From positions 26,476 to 90,475 of the forward strand of contig DASZGL010000069.1 of NCBI GenBank assembly GCA_035938875.1: 64,000 nucleotides of DNA, written 5' to 3'. The DNA is from DASZGL01 sp035938875 (GTDB lineage Bacteria > Chloroflexota > Dormibacteria > Aeolococcales > Aeolococcaceae). The position numbers and the translations under genes are program-made. Shown here in pieces: positions 37,338 through 46,393 of the stretch (its first letter is position 1; each line of letters opens with the position of its first letter). The notes under the pieces were generated by a model that worked only from the letters and a program-made list of their open reading frames with translations, was not told the origin of the DNA and searched no databases.

Positions 37338-38618
37338 ATGACGGATCAGCTACCGCCGCTTCCCGGGAGCGAGCCTCAGAGCGAGCCTCCCGCCACGACT
37401 CCCTCCGCTGTCCCCCCCGCGCCCGACACGACTGTCCCCCCTGCGCCAGAGCCCTACTCGACGTCGGCGGCCGCGTGGCCGGCGGGATGGGGGACGCCAC
37501 CGCCGGTGTGGCAGCCGCCGGCGCCGCGCTCGGCCGACCAGTCGCGACGGCCGGTGCTGCTCGCCGGCGCGGCGATGCTCGCCGTCGGCCTCGCCGCGGG
37601 AGCGGCGGTGACCGCGGTCTTCGCCCGTGGCGGCAACTCGAACAACGGAACCGCGGCGGTGCTGGTCGACACCTCGCCGCTGAAGAGCAGCGCCGGTGAC
37701 GCAGTGCAGGTGGCCAAGACCCTCGGGCCCGCGGTGGGCACGATCATCGCCGGCCACGGCTCGCGCAGCCAGGACGCGCTGGGCAGCGGCTTCGTCATCG
37801 CCCACGACAGCAGCAAGAGCTACGTGCTCACCAACAACCACGTGGTCAGCGGAGCAATCGAGCTGCACGCCGTCTTCCCCGGCGGCCACAACCTCACCGC
37901 CACGGTCGTCGGCACCGACACCCTCGACGACCTCGCCGTCGTCAGCGTCAACGACAGCAGTCTTCCTGCGGCGGTCTTCGCGTCGTCGTCGCAGCTCCAG
38001 GTCGGCCAGGCGGTTGTCGCCATCGGCAGCCCCTTGGGTAACGAAGGCTCGGTGACGCAGGGGGTCATCAGCGCGCTGCACCGCACCATCAGCGCGGGAT
38101 CGCAGGGATCGTCACAGTCGGAGGTGCTGCAGGACGTGTTGCAGACCGATGCATCGATCAACCCGGGCAACAGCGGTGGTCCGCTCGCCGACACCTCGGG
38201 CCGCGTCATCGGCGTCAACGTCGCCATCGCCGGCAGCGCCAACAACATCGGCTTCAGCATCCCCAGCGACATCGCCCAGTCGGTGGCGCAAGAGCTCATC
38301 AATCATCAGAAGGTGGGCCATCCCTTCCTCGGCATCAACTACGAGACGGCGATCGACGCCACCGAATCAGGACACGGCTTCGACGGAATCGGCGTGCTGG
38401 TCACGACGGTGAGCAGCGGCAGCCCGGCGGACAAGGCCGGCTTCAAGGTTGACGACATCCTGCAGGCGGTCGACGGTGTCGCCATCGACAACGGCCAGAC
38501 GCTCGGGGGTCTCATCCAGAAGCACCACGTCGGCGACACGGTGAAGTTCACCGTCAAGCGCGGCGGATCGACTCAGGATCTGACCGCCACCCTCGTCGAC
38601 CGTCCCACCAACCTCTAG
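37338..38618 (+). CDS. HtrA/DegP-type serine protease with PDZ domain
   Basis: This 426-residue membrane-anchored protease has a cytoplasmic Pro-rich N-terminus (about 1-70), one membrane helix (about 75-97, VLLAGAAMLAVGLAAGAAVTA) and a trypsin-like domain. The triad is His in TNNHVVSG, Asp in TDTLDDLAVV, Ser in NPGNSGGPL. A C-terminal PDZ domain follows (GIGVLVTTVSSGSPADKAGF). It degrades or refolds misfolded envelope proteins outside the membrane. An earlier in-frame ATG at 37290 is possible; the chosen ATG has AGGAAG seven bases upstream. Confidence 0.92.
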   Translation: MTDQLPPLPGSEPQSEPPATTPSAVPPAPDTTVPPAPEPYSTSAAAWPAGWGTPPPVWQPPAPRSADQSRRPVLLAGAAMLAVGLAAGAAVTAVFARGGNSNNGTAAVLVDTSPLKSSAGDAVQVAKTLGPAVGTIIAGHGSRSQDALGSGFVIAHDSSKSYVLTNNHVVSGAIELHAVFPGGHNLTATVVGTDTLDDLAVVSVNDSSLPAAVFASSSQLQVGQAVVAIGSPLGNEGSVTQGVISALHRTISAGSQGSSQSEVLQDVLQTDASINPGNSGGPLADTSGRVIGVNVAIAGSANNIGFSIPSDIAQSVAQELINHQKVGHPFLGINYETAIDATESGHGFDGIGVLVTTVSSGSPADKAGFKVDDILQAVDGVAIDNGQTLGGLIQKHHVGDTVKFTVKRGGSTQDLTATLVDRPTNL

Positions 38619-38626
38619 CGGCGTCG

Positions 38627-39118
38627 TCAGCTGGCCGCTTCGGGGGCCGCGCCCTTGGGCACGGCTGCGTGCAGCTTGTCGAGCATGGCCTCGAGTGCTT
38701 CGTCCTGCGCCTGCAGGTGCTTCTGCAGCTCGATGCACTCGTGAAGGATCGCCTCCGCGTCCTGGTACGTCTGGTCGCTGCGCTTGTCAGCCGCGGCGCC
38801 GAGGATCGCCTGGCCAACCATGATGATGGAAAGCATCACCAGTTGGATGAACGTCTGAGACACCCACTGGACATACTGCTGCCCAGTGACTCCGCTCGAT
38901 GAGTAGCTCACCGAGGACAAGGAGACGTTGAGGCCGGGGAATCCGAGGATGGCCAAGACCGCGAAGATGTAGGCGCAAACCATGGTGCCGACACTCTTGG
39001 TCAGCAACACGGCGAGCCGGCCGTTGAACCCCGGGGGATGGACATCCGACCGGTGTACAGGCGGGTGCTGATTGCGACGGGCGATGTGGGGATGCGGCAC
39101 GTGTTGGTAAAGGGTCAT
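38627..39118 (-). CDS. DUF1003-like membrane protein
   Basis: This 163-residue protein has a His/Pro-rich N-terminus, two membrane helices (about 38-60, GTMVCAYIFAVLAILGFPG; about 85-108, FIQLVMLSIIMVGQAILGA) and a C-terminal helical domain with DAEAILHECIELQKHLQAQD. The pattern of two helices plus a coiled tail matches DUF1003-like small membrane proteins of unknown function. It is convergent with the HtrA gene, eight bases apart. Confidence 0.6.
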   Translation of the reverse strand: MTLYQHVPHPHIARRNQHPPVHRSDVHPPGFNGRLAVLLTKSVGTMVCAYIFAVLAILGFPGLNVSLSSVSYSSSGVTGQQYVQWVSQTFIQLVMLSIIMVGQAILGAAADKRSDQTYQDAEAILHECIELQKHLQAQDEALEAMLDKLHAAVPKGAAPEAAS

Positions 39119-39167
39119 ACGCGCAGGGTACGTGCTTTCGCCTGTCCCGCCAACCCCGTTTGACGCC

Positions 39168-41423
39168 TCAGAGGGCGGCAGTCACCTCAACAGGCGCCAC
39201 GGTAACCGCCACACCGTTGAGCACCGCGTTGCCCGACAGCGGGTCGACGATGGTCTCGTCGACGAGCACGTTGCAGTTCACGCCGGGTTTGGCAGCAGCC
39301 ACGCTGAGGTTGGTCTCGGGGTCGTCGTGCCCCCAGCCATGAGGAATGCTGACCACGCCGGGCATGATCACGTCGGTAACCTCGGCGACGATCTCGACGG
39401 TCCCTGCCGCCGAGGTGATGCGCACCATGCCGCCGTCGTCGACTCCGAGGCGAGCGGCGTCGTCGGGATGCAGCTGCGCGGTGCAGCGCACCGGCCCGCG
39501 GACGAGGACGCTGACGTTGTGCATCCACGAGTTGTTGGAACGCATGTCGCGCCGGCCGATGAGCACCAAACCGTTCGCGTCACGCCGCAACGCCGTCTGC
39601 AGCCGCGGCATGTCTCCGGCGATCGCCTCGGGGAGGACCTCGATCTTGCCCGACGCGGTGCGCAGCACCTCGGGGATGCGCGGCTGCAGCGGGCCCAGGT
39701 CGATGCCGTGCGGCGCCGCTTCGAGAGCCGCGAGGCTCAGTCCGCCGTGGCCGTTGAAGCCGTCACCGTAGGGGCCGGTGCGCAGCATCAGGTCGAGGAG
39801 TCGGTCGGGGCCGCGACGCGACGACAGCGCGTCGAGCACCTCCTGCGGGTCGCGGCCCTCCACGGGCGAACCCGGTGTCGACACCTCGCGCTCCACCGCC
39901 TGGCGCGCCACCTGGTCGTCGAGGAGGCGGTCGTCGACATGCGCTCCCTGGCCCATGGCGATCGCCGCGAGTCGCAGCAGGATCTCCCACTCGTCGAGCT
40001 CGCCCGGAGCAAGCGGCAACACCGGTGGCGAGTAGCTGGCGATGTTACGCACCGCCAGCTGGTAAAGCGCGATGTCGTAGTGCGAACGGTTGAGCGCCGA
40101 TGGCGGCGGCAGGATCACGTCGGCGTGGCGCGTCGTCTCGTTGAGGTAGATGTCGACGCTGACCATGAACTCCAGCGACTCGAGGGCACGGCGAAGACGC
40201 CCGCTGTTCGGCGTCGACAGCGCGGGGTTGCCGGCGATGGTGAGCAGCGCGCGCACCTGGGCGTCGCCGGGAGTATCGATCTCCTCGGCAAGACACGCGA
40301 CCGGCAGCTCGCCGAGAGCCTCGGGGAGCCCGCGCACCCGGCTGTGCCAGCGACCGAAGGCCATTCCCCTGCCCTTCCCGGGACGTCCCGACGTGTTCCG
40401 CGCGCCGGCCGCAGCGCGGGTGAACATCGCGCCGCCCTCGCGATCGAGGTTGCCGGTGAGGATGTTGACCACGTCGACAAGCCAGCTGGTGAGCGTGCCG
40501 AACTCCACCGTGCAGGTGCCGATCCGTCCGTACACCGCGGCGCTCGGCGCGGCGGCGAGGTCGCGCGCGAGGCGGCGGATGGTGTCGGCGTCGATGCGGC
40601 AGTGTGGCGCGACGGCCTCGGCGGTGAACGGCGCCAGCAGCGCGGGTAGCTGCTCGTAACCGTTGAGGTGCTCGAGCAGGCGTCCGGGCTTGGCCAGGCC
40701 CTCGCTCAGCAGCGTGTTGGCGATGGCGGCGAGCAGGTGGGCATCGCTGCCTGGACGGATGAAGTGATGCTCGTCGGCGATCTCCGCCGTGCGTGTGCGC
40801 CGCGGGTCGATGACCACCAGGCGGCCACCGCGCTCGCGCAGCCGGCGCAGCCGGCCGCGCATGTCCGGTCCCGTGAACAGGCTGCCGTTGGACTCCAGTG
40901 GGTTGGCGCCAAGCATCACCAGGTGCTGGGTGCGGTCGACGTCGGGAATCGGGACCGACAACGCCGCGCCGAACATGAGCCCGCTGGAGACGTGCTTGGG
41001 CATCTGGTCGACGGTGCTCGCCGAGAAGACGTTGCGCGTTCCCAGGGCGCGCATCAGGATGGGCACGTAGAGCGCGCCGGATAGGTGATGCGCGTTGGGA
41101 TTGCCGACGTACGCGGCGACGGCGTCGCGCCCGTGACGTTCGAGGATGGGCGGAAGCCGGCGGTGCACCTCGGCAAAGGCGTCGTCCCACGTCGCCGTGA
41201 CCAGGCGTCCGTCGCGGCGCACCAGGGGCGTGCGCAGGCGGTCGGGATCCTCCTCGACCCGGGCAAGTCCGATCGCCTTGGGGCAGATGTAGCCGCGGCT
41301 GAAGACGTGCGCGCCATCACCGCGCAGCGCCGCGACGCGGTCGCCCTGCATGGTCAGCTCGAGGCCGCAGGTGGCCTCGCAGAGGGGACAGATTCTGTAG
41401 GCGGTGCGCCGGGCGGCCATCAC
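39168..41423 (-). CDS. Molybdopterin-dependent oxidoreductase (4Fe-4S)
   Basis: This 751-residue enzyme of the DMSO-reductase/formate dehydrogenase superfamily has an N-terminal 4Fe-4S site (Cys12, 15, 19 and 47). Molybdopterin-binding segments follow, such as VVIDPRRTRTAEIADEHHFIRPG and GANPLESN, and a C-terminal MoeA-like/beta-barrel cofactor domain (HGWGHDDPETNLS). At the expected Mo ligand position the sequence reads FSASTVDQMPKH, with Ser and neither Cys nor Sec. No electron-transfer subunit is adjacent, so substrate and partner are unknown. No Tat signal is visible, suggesting a cytoplasmic location. Confidence 0.9.
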   Translation of the reverse strand: MMAARRTAYRICPLCEATCGLELTMQGDRVAALRGDGAHVFSRGYICPKAIGLARVEEDPDRLRTPLVRRDGRLVTATWDDAFAEVHRRLPPILERHGRDAVAAYVGNPNAHHLSGALYVPILMRALGTRNVFSASTVDQMPKHVSSGLMFGAALSVPIPDVDRTQHLVMLGANPLESNGSLFTGPDMRGRLRRLRERGGRLVVIDPRRTRTAEIADEHHFIRPGSDAHLLAAIANTLLSEGLAKPGRLLEHLNGYEQLPALLAPFTAEAVAPHCRIDADTIRRLARDLAAAPSAAVYGRIGTCTVEFGTLTSWLVDVVNILTGNLDREGGAMFTRAAAGARNTSGRPGKGRGMAFGRWHSRVRGLPEALGELPVACLAEEIDTPGDAQVRALLTIAGNPALSTPNSGRLRRALESLEFMVSVDIYLNETTRHADVILPPPSALNRSHYDIALYQLAVRNIASYSPPVLPLAPGELDEWEILLRLAAIAMGQGAHVDDRLLDDQVARQAVEREVSTPGSPVEGRDPQEVLDALSSRRGPDRLLDLMLRTGPYGDGFNGHGGLSLAALEAAPHGIDLGPLQPRIPEVLRTASGKIEVLPEAIAGDMPRLQTALRRDANGLVLIGRRDMRSNNSWMHNVSVLVRGPVRCTAQLHPDDAARLGVDDGGMVRITSAAGTVEIVAEVTDVIMPGVVSIPHGWGHDDPETNLSVAAAKPGVNCNVLVDETIVDPLSGNAVLNGVAVTVAPVEVTAAL

Positions 41424-41448
41424 AGGAATGTATAGCGCAAACAGTCAT

Positions 41449-41477
41449 CTGGGCGACATGTGGACGACTGCGCCCAG
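41449..41477. promoter_or_regulatory. Inverted-repeat operator candidate upstream of DUF1326
   Basis: CTGGGCG at 41449-41455 and CGCCCAG at 41471-41477 form a perfect 7-bp inverted repeat with a 15-base spacer, between the divergent oxidoreductase and DUF1326 genes. It could bind a dimeric regulator controlling one or both. Confidence 0.4.
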
Positions 41478-41495
41478 TGGTAGTGTTCGCTCCCC

Positions 41496-41514
41496 AGCCG
41501 GCCCCTTGCCGGCT
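41496..41514 (+). promoter_or_regulatory. 5'-leader hairpin before the DUF1326 gene
   Basis: AGCCGGC and GCCGGCT form a 7-bp stem with a five-base loop just before the ribosome-binding site (GGAGGAGGG) of the DUF1326 gene. It could affect translation or RNA stability. Confidence 0.4.
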
Positions 41515-41541
41515 AATGCAGGCCACGGAGGAGGGACGTCT

Positions 41542-42192
41542 ATGACCAGCGCAACGCAAGAGGCGGGGGCGCCGTCCAAAGTCGTCTATGAACTCCAGGG
41601 CACGCTGCTCGAGGCATGCTCCTGCAACGTGCTCTGCCCCTGTTGGATCGGCGAGGACCCCGACGGCGGCACCTGCGATGCCTTCGTCGCCTACCACTTC
41701 ACGAAGGGTGAGATCGACGGCGTCGACGTCAGCGGACTCAACATCGTCAACATCGTCCACATCCCGGGCAATGTGCTGACGCCGGGCTCGTGGCAGCTCA
41801 CCATGTTCCTCGACAAGGGCGCCACACAGCAGCAGCGCGACGCGATCGTCAACGCCTACTCCGGCAAGCTCGGCGGCCCGCTCGGCGATCTCGCCGGATT
41901 GGTGGGCGAGGTCAAGGCGGTCGAGGCAGTGACCATCGAGCACTCCATCTCTGGCGGCGCCGGGAAGTTGCGCATCGAAGGCGTGATAGAGGCGGAGGTC
42001 GAGCCTTACCGTGGCCCTGACGGCAGTGTGACCACGCTGCGCGACAGCGTCTTCAGCACAGTGCCCGGCTCGCCCGCGTGGGTCAGCAAGGCCAAGTACA
42101 ACCGCGTGACGCTGCCGAAGTACGGCTACGAGTGGTCCTTCGAGGGTCGCAACGCCATCCAGGCCGACTACCACATCTCGTTCGCCCAGTAA
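41542..42192 (+). CDS. DUF1326 domain protein
   Basis: This 216-residue soluble protein matches DUF1326, with the diagnostic LEACSCNVLCPCW motif near the N-terminus (three spaced Cys), followed by CDAFVAYHFTKGEIDG and a beta-rich domain. The function is unknown; the Cys cluster suggests metal binding. The ATG is chosen for its strong upstream site. The stop overlaps the DUF2182 start (TAATG); the two families are commonly encoded together, so they probably act as one system. Confidence 0.9.
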   Translation: MTSATQEAGAPSKVVYELQGTLLEACSCNVLCPCWIGEDPDGGTCDAFVAYHFTKGEIDGVDVSGLNIVNIVHIPGNVLTPGSWQLTMFLDKGATQQQRDAIVNAYSGKLGGPLGDLAGLVGEVKAVEAVTIEHSISGGAGKLRIEGVIEAEVEPYRGPDGSVTTLRDSVFSTVPGSPAWVSKAKYNRVTLPKYGYEWSFEGRNAIQADYHISFAQ

Positions 42193-42971
42193 TGCTGGCA
42201 GCCCGGAGAGCGCTCCGGCTGCCACACCCAGCGATCCTCTGCGCCATCGCGGGGGCCTGGCTCCTCGCGATCGCCGCAGAGGTGAGCGGGCGCGGCGCGG
42301 CGCTGCATCACGACTCGTTGATCGAGGGCGGCCCGGCGTTCCCGGTCGCCCTCGCCATCTTTGCGCTTGCCTGGCAGGTGATGATCGTCGCGATGATGCT
42401 GCCCAGCAGCCTACCGGCGATCCGCTTGTTCTATCGAATGGCGACGGCGCAGCCCCGCGCTACATCGGCGCGTACCGCCTTCGTCGGCGGCTACGCGCTG
42501 GTGTGGACGGTGTTCGGAATCGCCGCCTTCACCTTCGACCTGGGGGTGCATCGCACGGTCGACAGCTGGCCGTGGCTGTCCGACCGCTCATGGTTCATCG
42601 CCGGGGCGACGCTCATCCTTGCCGGTGCTTTTCAATTCTCGCCACTCAAGGATCAATGTCTCACCGTCTGCCGTCATCCCGCCGCGTTCATGCTCCGCTA
42701 CTACCGGCGCGGAGTCGGCGCCGCGCTGGGCACCGGGATCCGCCACGGGATGTTCTGCGCCGGCTGCTGCTGGGCGCTGATGCTCGTCGCATTCGCTGCG
42801 GGCGTCGCCAACCTGGTGTGGATGGCGGCGTTCACCGCGGTGATGATCGTTGAGCGGACGTGGTCGGAGGGCGAGAGAATCACCGCTCCCGTCGGCGTGG
42901 CGCTGATCACCATCGGCGCGCTTGTCTTCGTCCACCCGGTGGGGCTGCCGCCGGTGTTCGCCAGCGGCTGA
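42192..42971 (+). CDS. DUF2182 metal-binding integral membrane protein
   Basis: This 259-residue membrane protein has about seven helices. DUF2182 motifs are AMMLPSSLPAIRLFYRM, QFSPLKDQCLTVCRHP, and HGMFCAGCCWALMLV, the last two contributing conserved Cys and His residues within or near the membrane. The family is described as a predicted metal-binding membrane protein without a proven function. Its start overlaps the DUF1326 stop, so translation is coupled. A metal transport or membrane metal-enzyme role is an inference. Confidence 0.9.
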   Translation: MLAARRALRLPHPAILCAIAGAWLLAIAAEVSGRGAALHHDSLIEGGPAFPVALAIFALAWQVMIVAMMLPSSLPAIRLFYRMATAQPRATSARTAFVGGYALVWTVFGIAAFTFDLGVHRTVDSWPWLSDRSWFIAGATLILAGAFQFSPLKDQCLTVCRHPAAFMLRYYRRGVGAALGTGIRHGMFCAGCCWALMLVAFAAGVANLVWMAAFTAVMIVERTWSEGERITAPVGVALITIGALVFVHPVGLPPVFASG

Positions 42972-42983
42972 CCTGGCTCGCTG

Positions 42984-43508
42984 TCAGCAGGGCGGTGGAG
43001 TCGTCACCACACCGAGACCCACGACCGCGACGGATGTCTCGATGGCGAGCGGCGGGGAGAACGCACGGTGGTCGGCCGTCAAGACCTCGGCTCGAATGCG
43101 GTGCGATCCCGGGGTGATTTCGAGGATGAGCGTCCCGCCGGCGCGCTCGGCCACCTGCCGGCCGTCGACTGACATCGATACCAGCCGGCCCGGTCCGGGC
43201 ACAGCGGCGGACGTGCCATCGGCCATGCGTCCGCAGACCTCGACCGCGACCGGGCTGGTCACCGCGGCGCTCGGCGCCGGAGAACCGAACCTCAACGCGT
43301 AGCCGGGTGGGCTCGGCGCCAATGGCGTGAGGATCCACAAGGCGACGGTGGTGCTCCCTGCGGCGATGGCGGCGACGAGACCGGCGATGCGCAGCCGCCG
43401 CGAGCGGACGAGCACGGCCACGGCCGCGGAGCCCGCCAGCACCGCGGCGACGAGCCAGCCGACCAGCCCGGGCAGGCCGCCGGTCGTGACGATGTGCCCG
43501 GGAAGCAT
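42984..43508 (-). CDS. Small two-helix membrane protein of unknown function
   Basis: This 174-residue protein has two membrane helices near the N-terminus (GLVGWLVAAVLAGSAAVAVLV and IAGLVAAIAAGSTTVALWIL). A soluble domain of about 100 residues follows, with alternating beta-like segments (RLVSMSVDGRQVAERAGG, LILEITPGSHRIRAEVL), similar in flavour to a small immunoglobulin-like fold. I recognise no family. It is convergent with the DUF2182 gene, 12 bases apart. Confidence 0.6.
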   Translation of the reverse strand: MLPGHIVTTGGLPGLVGWLVAAVLAGSAAVAVLVRSRRLRIAGLVAAIAAGSTTVALWILTPLAPSPPGYALRFGSPAPSAAVTSPVAVEVCGRMADGTSAAVPGPGRLVSMSVDGRQVAERAGGTLILEITPGSHRIRAEVLTADHRAFSPPLAIETSVAVVGLGVVTTPPPC

Positions 43509-43619
43509 CGGAGGTTAGGTCGCCCACTCTCGGGACGTATGTATACAGATCCCGCCGCCGGCCCCGGGCGGCCGGAGGGGAATCATCGTCTGTCTAACTG
43601 GGGTTCGGCAAGCGCGCCG

Positions 43620-45116
43620 TCAGCCCGAGCCCCGGACGCGGCGCTCCTGTCCCTGCCAGTAGGGCTCACGCAACTGCCGCTTGAGTACCTTGCCCGTCGG
43701 GTTGCGCGGGATCACGTCGACGAAGTCGACCGACGTGGGTCGCTTGTACCCCGCCAGGCGGTCGCGGCAGAAGTCGATGAGCTCCGCGGCTTCGAGCGCC
43801 GACTCGGGGCGCCGGACGATGATCGCCTTGACGGTCTCGCCCCAGCGCAGGTCGGGAACGCCGATCACGGCGACGTCGGCGACGGCGGGGTGTTCAGCGA
43901 TCACCGCTTCGATCTCGGCGGGGTACACGTTCTCGCCGCCGCTGACGATCATGTCCTTGATGCGGTCACGGATGTAGACGTAGCCGTCGGCGTCCATCGC
44001 CGCCGCGTCGCCCGTGTGAAACCAGCCGTCGCGCATCACCTCGGCGGTTTCGGCCGGCTTGCCGTGGTAGCCGCGCATGTTCTGCGGGGTCCTGGCGATC
44101 AGCTCACCGGCCTCGCCGCTGGCCACGTCGTTGCCATCGGCGTCGACGACGCGCAGGTCGACACCGAGGTTGGCGCGTCCGCAGGAAAGCAGCAGGTCGC
44201 CGTGATGTTCCTCGTGTGACAGCGAGGTGATCGCCCCGGTGGTCTCGGTGAGGCCGTACACCTGGGTGAACTTGCAGCCGAACAGGTCGATGCAGCGCTG
44301 CAGAAGCTCGGGAGTGATCGGTGACGCGCCGTAGAACATGCGCTTCAGCGCGCTGAAGTCGGCGCTTTCCACGCCGGGCACCTGGGTGAGGAAGAGCAGC
44401 ACCGCGGGCACCAGGAACCCCGACTCGACGCGCTCCTCGACGAGTGTCTGGAGCAGCTGAGCGGGAACGATCTCGCGGACCATCACCATGGTGCTGCCCG
44501 CGTACATCGCCGCCGCCGCCCAACCGCAGCCGCCGATGTGATACAGCGGCATGGCCACCAGGCAGCGCCCGCCCTGGACCATCTCCGGGGCTTCGATGGT
44601 GATCCCCGGCATGCAGACGAAGAGGTTGTCGTGGGTGAGCATCGCGCCCTTGGGCAACCCGGTCGTGCCGCTCGTGTACAGCTGCCAGACGACCTCACCG
44701 GGAACGTCGCGCCGCGGATCATCGCCGTCGATGCGGGGCAGCTCGTCGAATCCCAGCACCCGGGCGCCGACGCCGTCGGCAGCGCTGCGGAACTCCTCGC
44801 CGGCGATGATCATCGTCGCCCCGGCGTCGCCGGCGACCTGATGCACCTCGCGCTGCACCAGCCGCCAGTTGACCGGGGCAGCCACGGCGCCCGTCTTGGT
44901 CAACGCCCAGAGCAGCTCGAGGTAGTCCGCCGAGTTCTTGTCAAGGATGGCCACACGGTCGCCCGGCGACACGCCGAGGGAGATCAGACCATTGGCCAGC
45001 GCGGTGGTCGAGGCGTCGAGCTCGCGGTAGGTGATCGAGCGACCGTTCTCGCGGACGGCCTCGAGGTTGGGATGCCGCCTGGCCCGCCAGCGGAGCAGCT
45101 CCGCGAGGGTGCGCAC
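43620..45116 (-). CDS. Acyl-CoA synthetase / AMP-dependent ligase
   Basis: This 498-residue ANL-superfamily enzyme activates a carboxylic acid with ATP and CoA. Motifs are LYTSGTTGLPKGAMLTH (A3), YGLTETTGAI (A5), HTGDAAAMDADGYVYIRDR (A7-A8) and the C-terminal NPTGKVLKRQLRE with the catalytic Lys. The chain length of the acid cannot be told; the closest type is medium/long-chain or CoA ligase FadD-like. A GTG start is used, three bases after the dehydratase stop. Confidence 0.92.
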   Translation of the reverse strand: MRTLAELLRWRARRHPNLEAVRENGRSITYRELDASTTALANGLISLGVSPGDRVAILDKNSADYLELLWALTKTGAVAAPVNWRLVQREVHQVAGDAGATMIIAGEEFRSAADGVGARVLGFDELPRIDGDDPRRDVPGEVVWQLYTSGTTGLPKGAMLTHDNLFVCMPGITIEAPEMVQGGRCLVAMPLYHIGGCGWAAAAMYAGSTMVMVREIVPAQLLQTLVEERVESGFLVPAVLLFLTQVPGVESADFSALKRMFYGASPITPELLQRCIDLFGCKFTQVYGLTETTGAITSLSHEEHHGDLLLSCGRANLGVDLRVVDADGNDVASGEAGELIARTPQNMRGYHGKPAETAEVMRDGWFHTGDAAAMDADGYVYIRDRIKDMIVSGGENVYPAEIEAVIAEHPAVADVAVIGVPDLRWGETVKAIIVRRPESALEAAELIDFCRDRLAGYKRPTSVDFVDVIPRNPTGKVLKRQLREPYWQGQERRVRGSG

Positions 45117-45118
45117 GG

Positions 45119-45451
45119 CTAGGCGCCCGCGAGCGCCACGTCGATCTTGGCGGCGAGGATGAAGTCGTTGCGCGTCAGGCCCTTGACCGCGTGCGTGGTC
45201 ACCTCGATGTCGAGGCGGCCCCAGCCGATGCAGATGTCCGGGTGATGTCCCTCCGCGTCGGCGATGCGGGCAACCGCGGTCGCCGCACTGAATGCGGCGG
45301 TGAAGTCCTTGAATGGGACGTGGCGGAACAGCCGACCACCGTGCACCTCCCACTCCGGCGAGATCTCGGCGCGCAGTGACTCCAGCTCGTCACCGCGGAC
45401 CTTCGGCGTCGCCCCGGTGCAGGCTTCGCAGGATTCGCGCGCCAGTGCCAT
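45119..45451 (-). CDS. Pterin-4a-carbinolamine dehydratase
   Basis: This 110-residue enzyme dehydrates 4a-hydroxytetrahydropterins. The signature is ADAEGHHPDICIGWGRLDIE followed by TTHAVKGLTRNDFILAAKID, containing the catalytic His-His-Pro and second His. The N-terminus has a CxxC-like pair (ESCEACTG) that may be a small metal or structural site. No aromatic amino acid hydroxylase is near, so the physiological partner is uncertain. The ATG starts the compact family length. It lies between the aldolase and acyl-CoA ligase genes on the same strand. Confidence 0.88.
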   Translation of the reverse strand: MALARESCEACTGATPKVRGDELESLRAEISPEWEVHGGRLFRHVPFKDFTAAFSAATAVARIADAEGHHPDICIGWGRLDIEVTTHAVKGLTRNDFILAAKIDVALAGA

Positions 45452-45483
45452 GGTGATGGGTTGCTGCCGTCCCTGGCGAGAAC

Positions 45484-46260
45484 CTATTCGAAGAGGTCGG
45501 GCTGCTCGCGGGTGATGCGATCCCAGATGGGCTGGAAGCTGAACCATCCGGCAACCGTCGATCCCACCAGGGCCGCGGTCTTGCGCGCCATCTCCGCGTC
45601 GATGAGCACCGGCTTGCCCGCCGCCTCGGCGAGCAACTGCGCCTGGCAGGAGCGCTCCATGGTGATGAACCACCACGCCGCCGCGTCGACCGACTGGCCG
45701 ACGGTGAGCAGTCCGTGGTTGCGCAGGATGATGGCCTTGCCGTCGCGCAGCTCGCGGCCGATGCGCCTGCCCTCCTCGATGTCGAGGACGACGCCGGTGT
45801 AGTCGTCGAGAAGGTAGTGGTCGTCGTAGAAGGCGCAGGCGTCCTGAGTCAGCGGGTCGAGGAGCCGCCCCAGCGAGGACCACGACTTGCCGTACAGCGA
45901 GTGGGCGTGGGCGACGGAGATGACGTCGGGCCTGGCGGCGTGCACCTGCGAGTGGATGGCGTAGGCGGCGGTGTTGACGGCACGATCGCCCTCGACGACC
46001 TCACCCTCGTGGTTGACCAGGAGCAGGTCACTGACTCTGATCTGGCCGAAATGCATGCCGAAGGGGTTGACCCAGAAGTGGTCGAGTTTCTCAGGGTCCC
46101 GAGCGGTGATGTGCCCGGCGACGCCCTCGTCGAAGCCGCACCTGGAAAACATGCGAAAGGCGGCGGCAAGCCGCTGCTTGCGATGCAGCCGCTCCTCCTC
46201 CACCGACTGGAATGTCGGCGGCGTCGGGATGAACAGCTCTCGCGTCAGTGTCTGTGCCAT
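45484..46260 (-). CDS. Class II aldolase/adducin family protein
   Basis: This 258-residue zinc enzyme of the FucA/AraD type has the metal-binding His residues in GVAGHITARD, VAHAHSLYGKSW and RNHGLLTVGQS. Members catalyse retro-aldol cleavage or decarboxylation of sugar phosphates or related compounds; substrate is unknown. The ATG nine bases downstream of a GGAGGAG site is chosen over a GTG three codons upstream that would be too close to that site. It heads a leftward cluster with the dehydratase and acyl-CoA ligase. Confidence 0.88.
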   Translation of the reverse strand: MAQTLTRELFIPTPPTFQSVEEERLHRKQRLAAAFRMFSRCGFDEGVAGHITARDPEKLDHFWVNPFGMHFGQIRVSDLLLVNHEGEVVEGDRAVNTAAYAIHSQVHAARPDVISVAHAHSLYGKSWSSLGRLLDPLTQDACAFYDDHYLLDDYTGVVLDIEEGRRIGRELRDGKAIILRNHGLLTVGQSVDAAAWWFITMERSCQAQLLAEAAGKPVLIDAEMARKTAALVGSTVAGWFSFQPIWDRITREQPDLFE

Positions 46261-46393
46261 TGCGACCACTCCTCCAGGGACGTCCTTGGTCTTGACAGTG
46301 TACGGCGGAGGCCCCGCGCGACACGGCGCGGGTCGGTCGACCCAGCGGCTTGCCCGCTATCGTCCGGCGTTCATGGACCAGGGCGGGCGGCGG

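Noticed and set aside
43509..43619. A GC-rich inverted repeat in the gap between the two-helix membrane protein gene and the acyl-CoA ligase gene as a terminator
   Set aside because: Stem pairing is short, with no T-tract, and the region is too GC-rich for the match to be informative.
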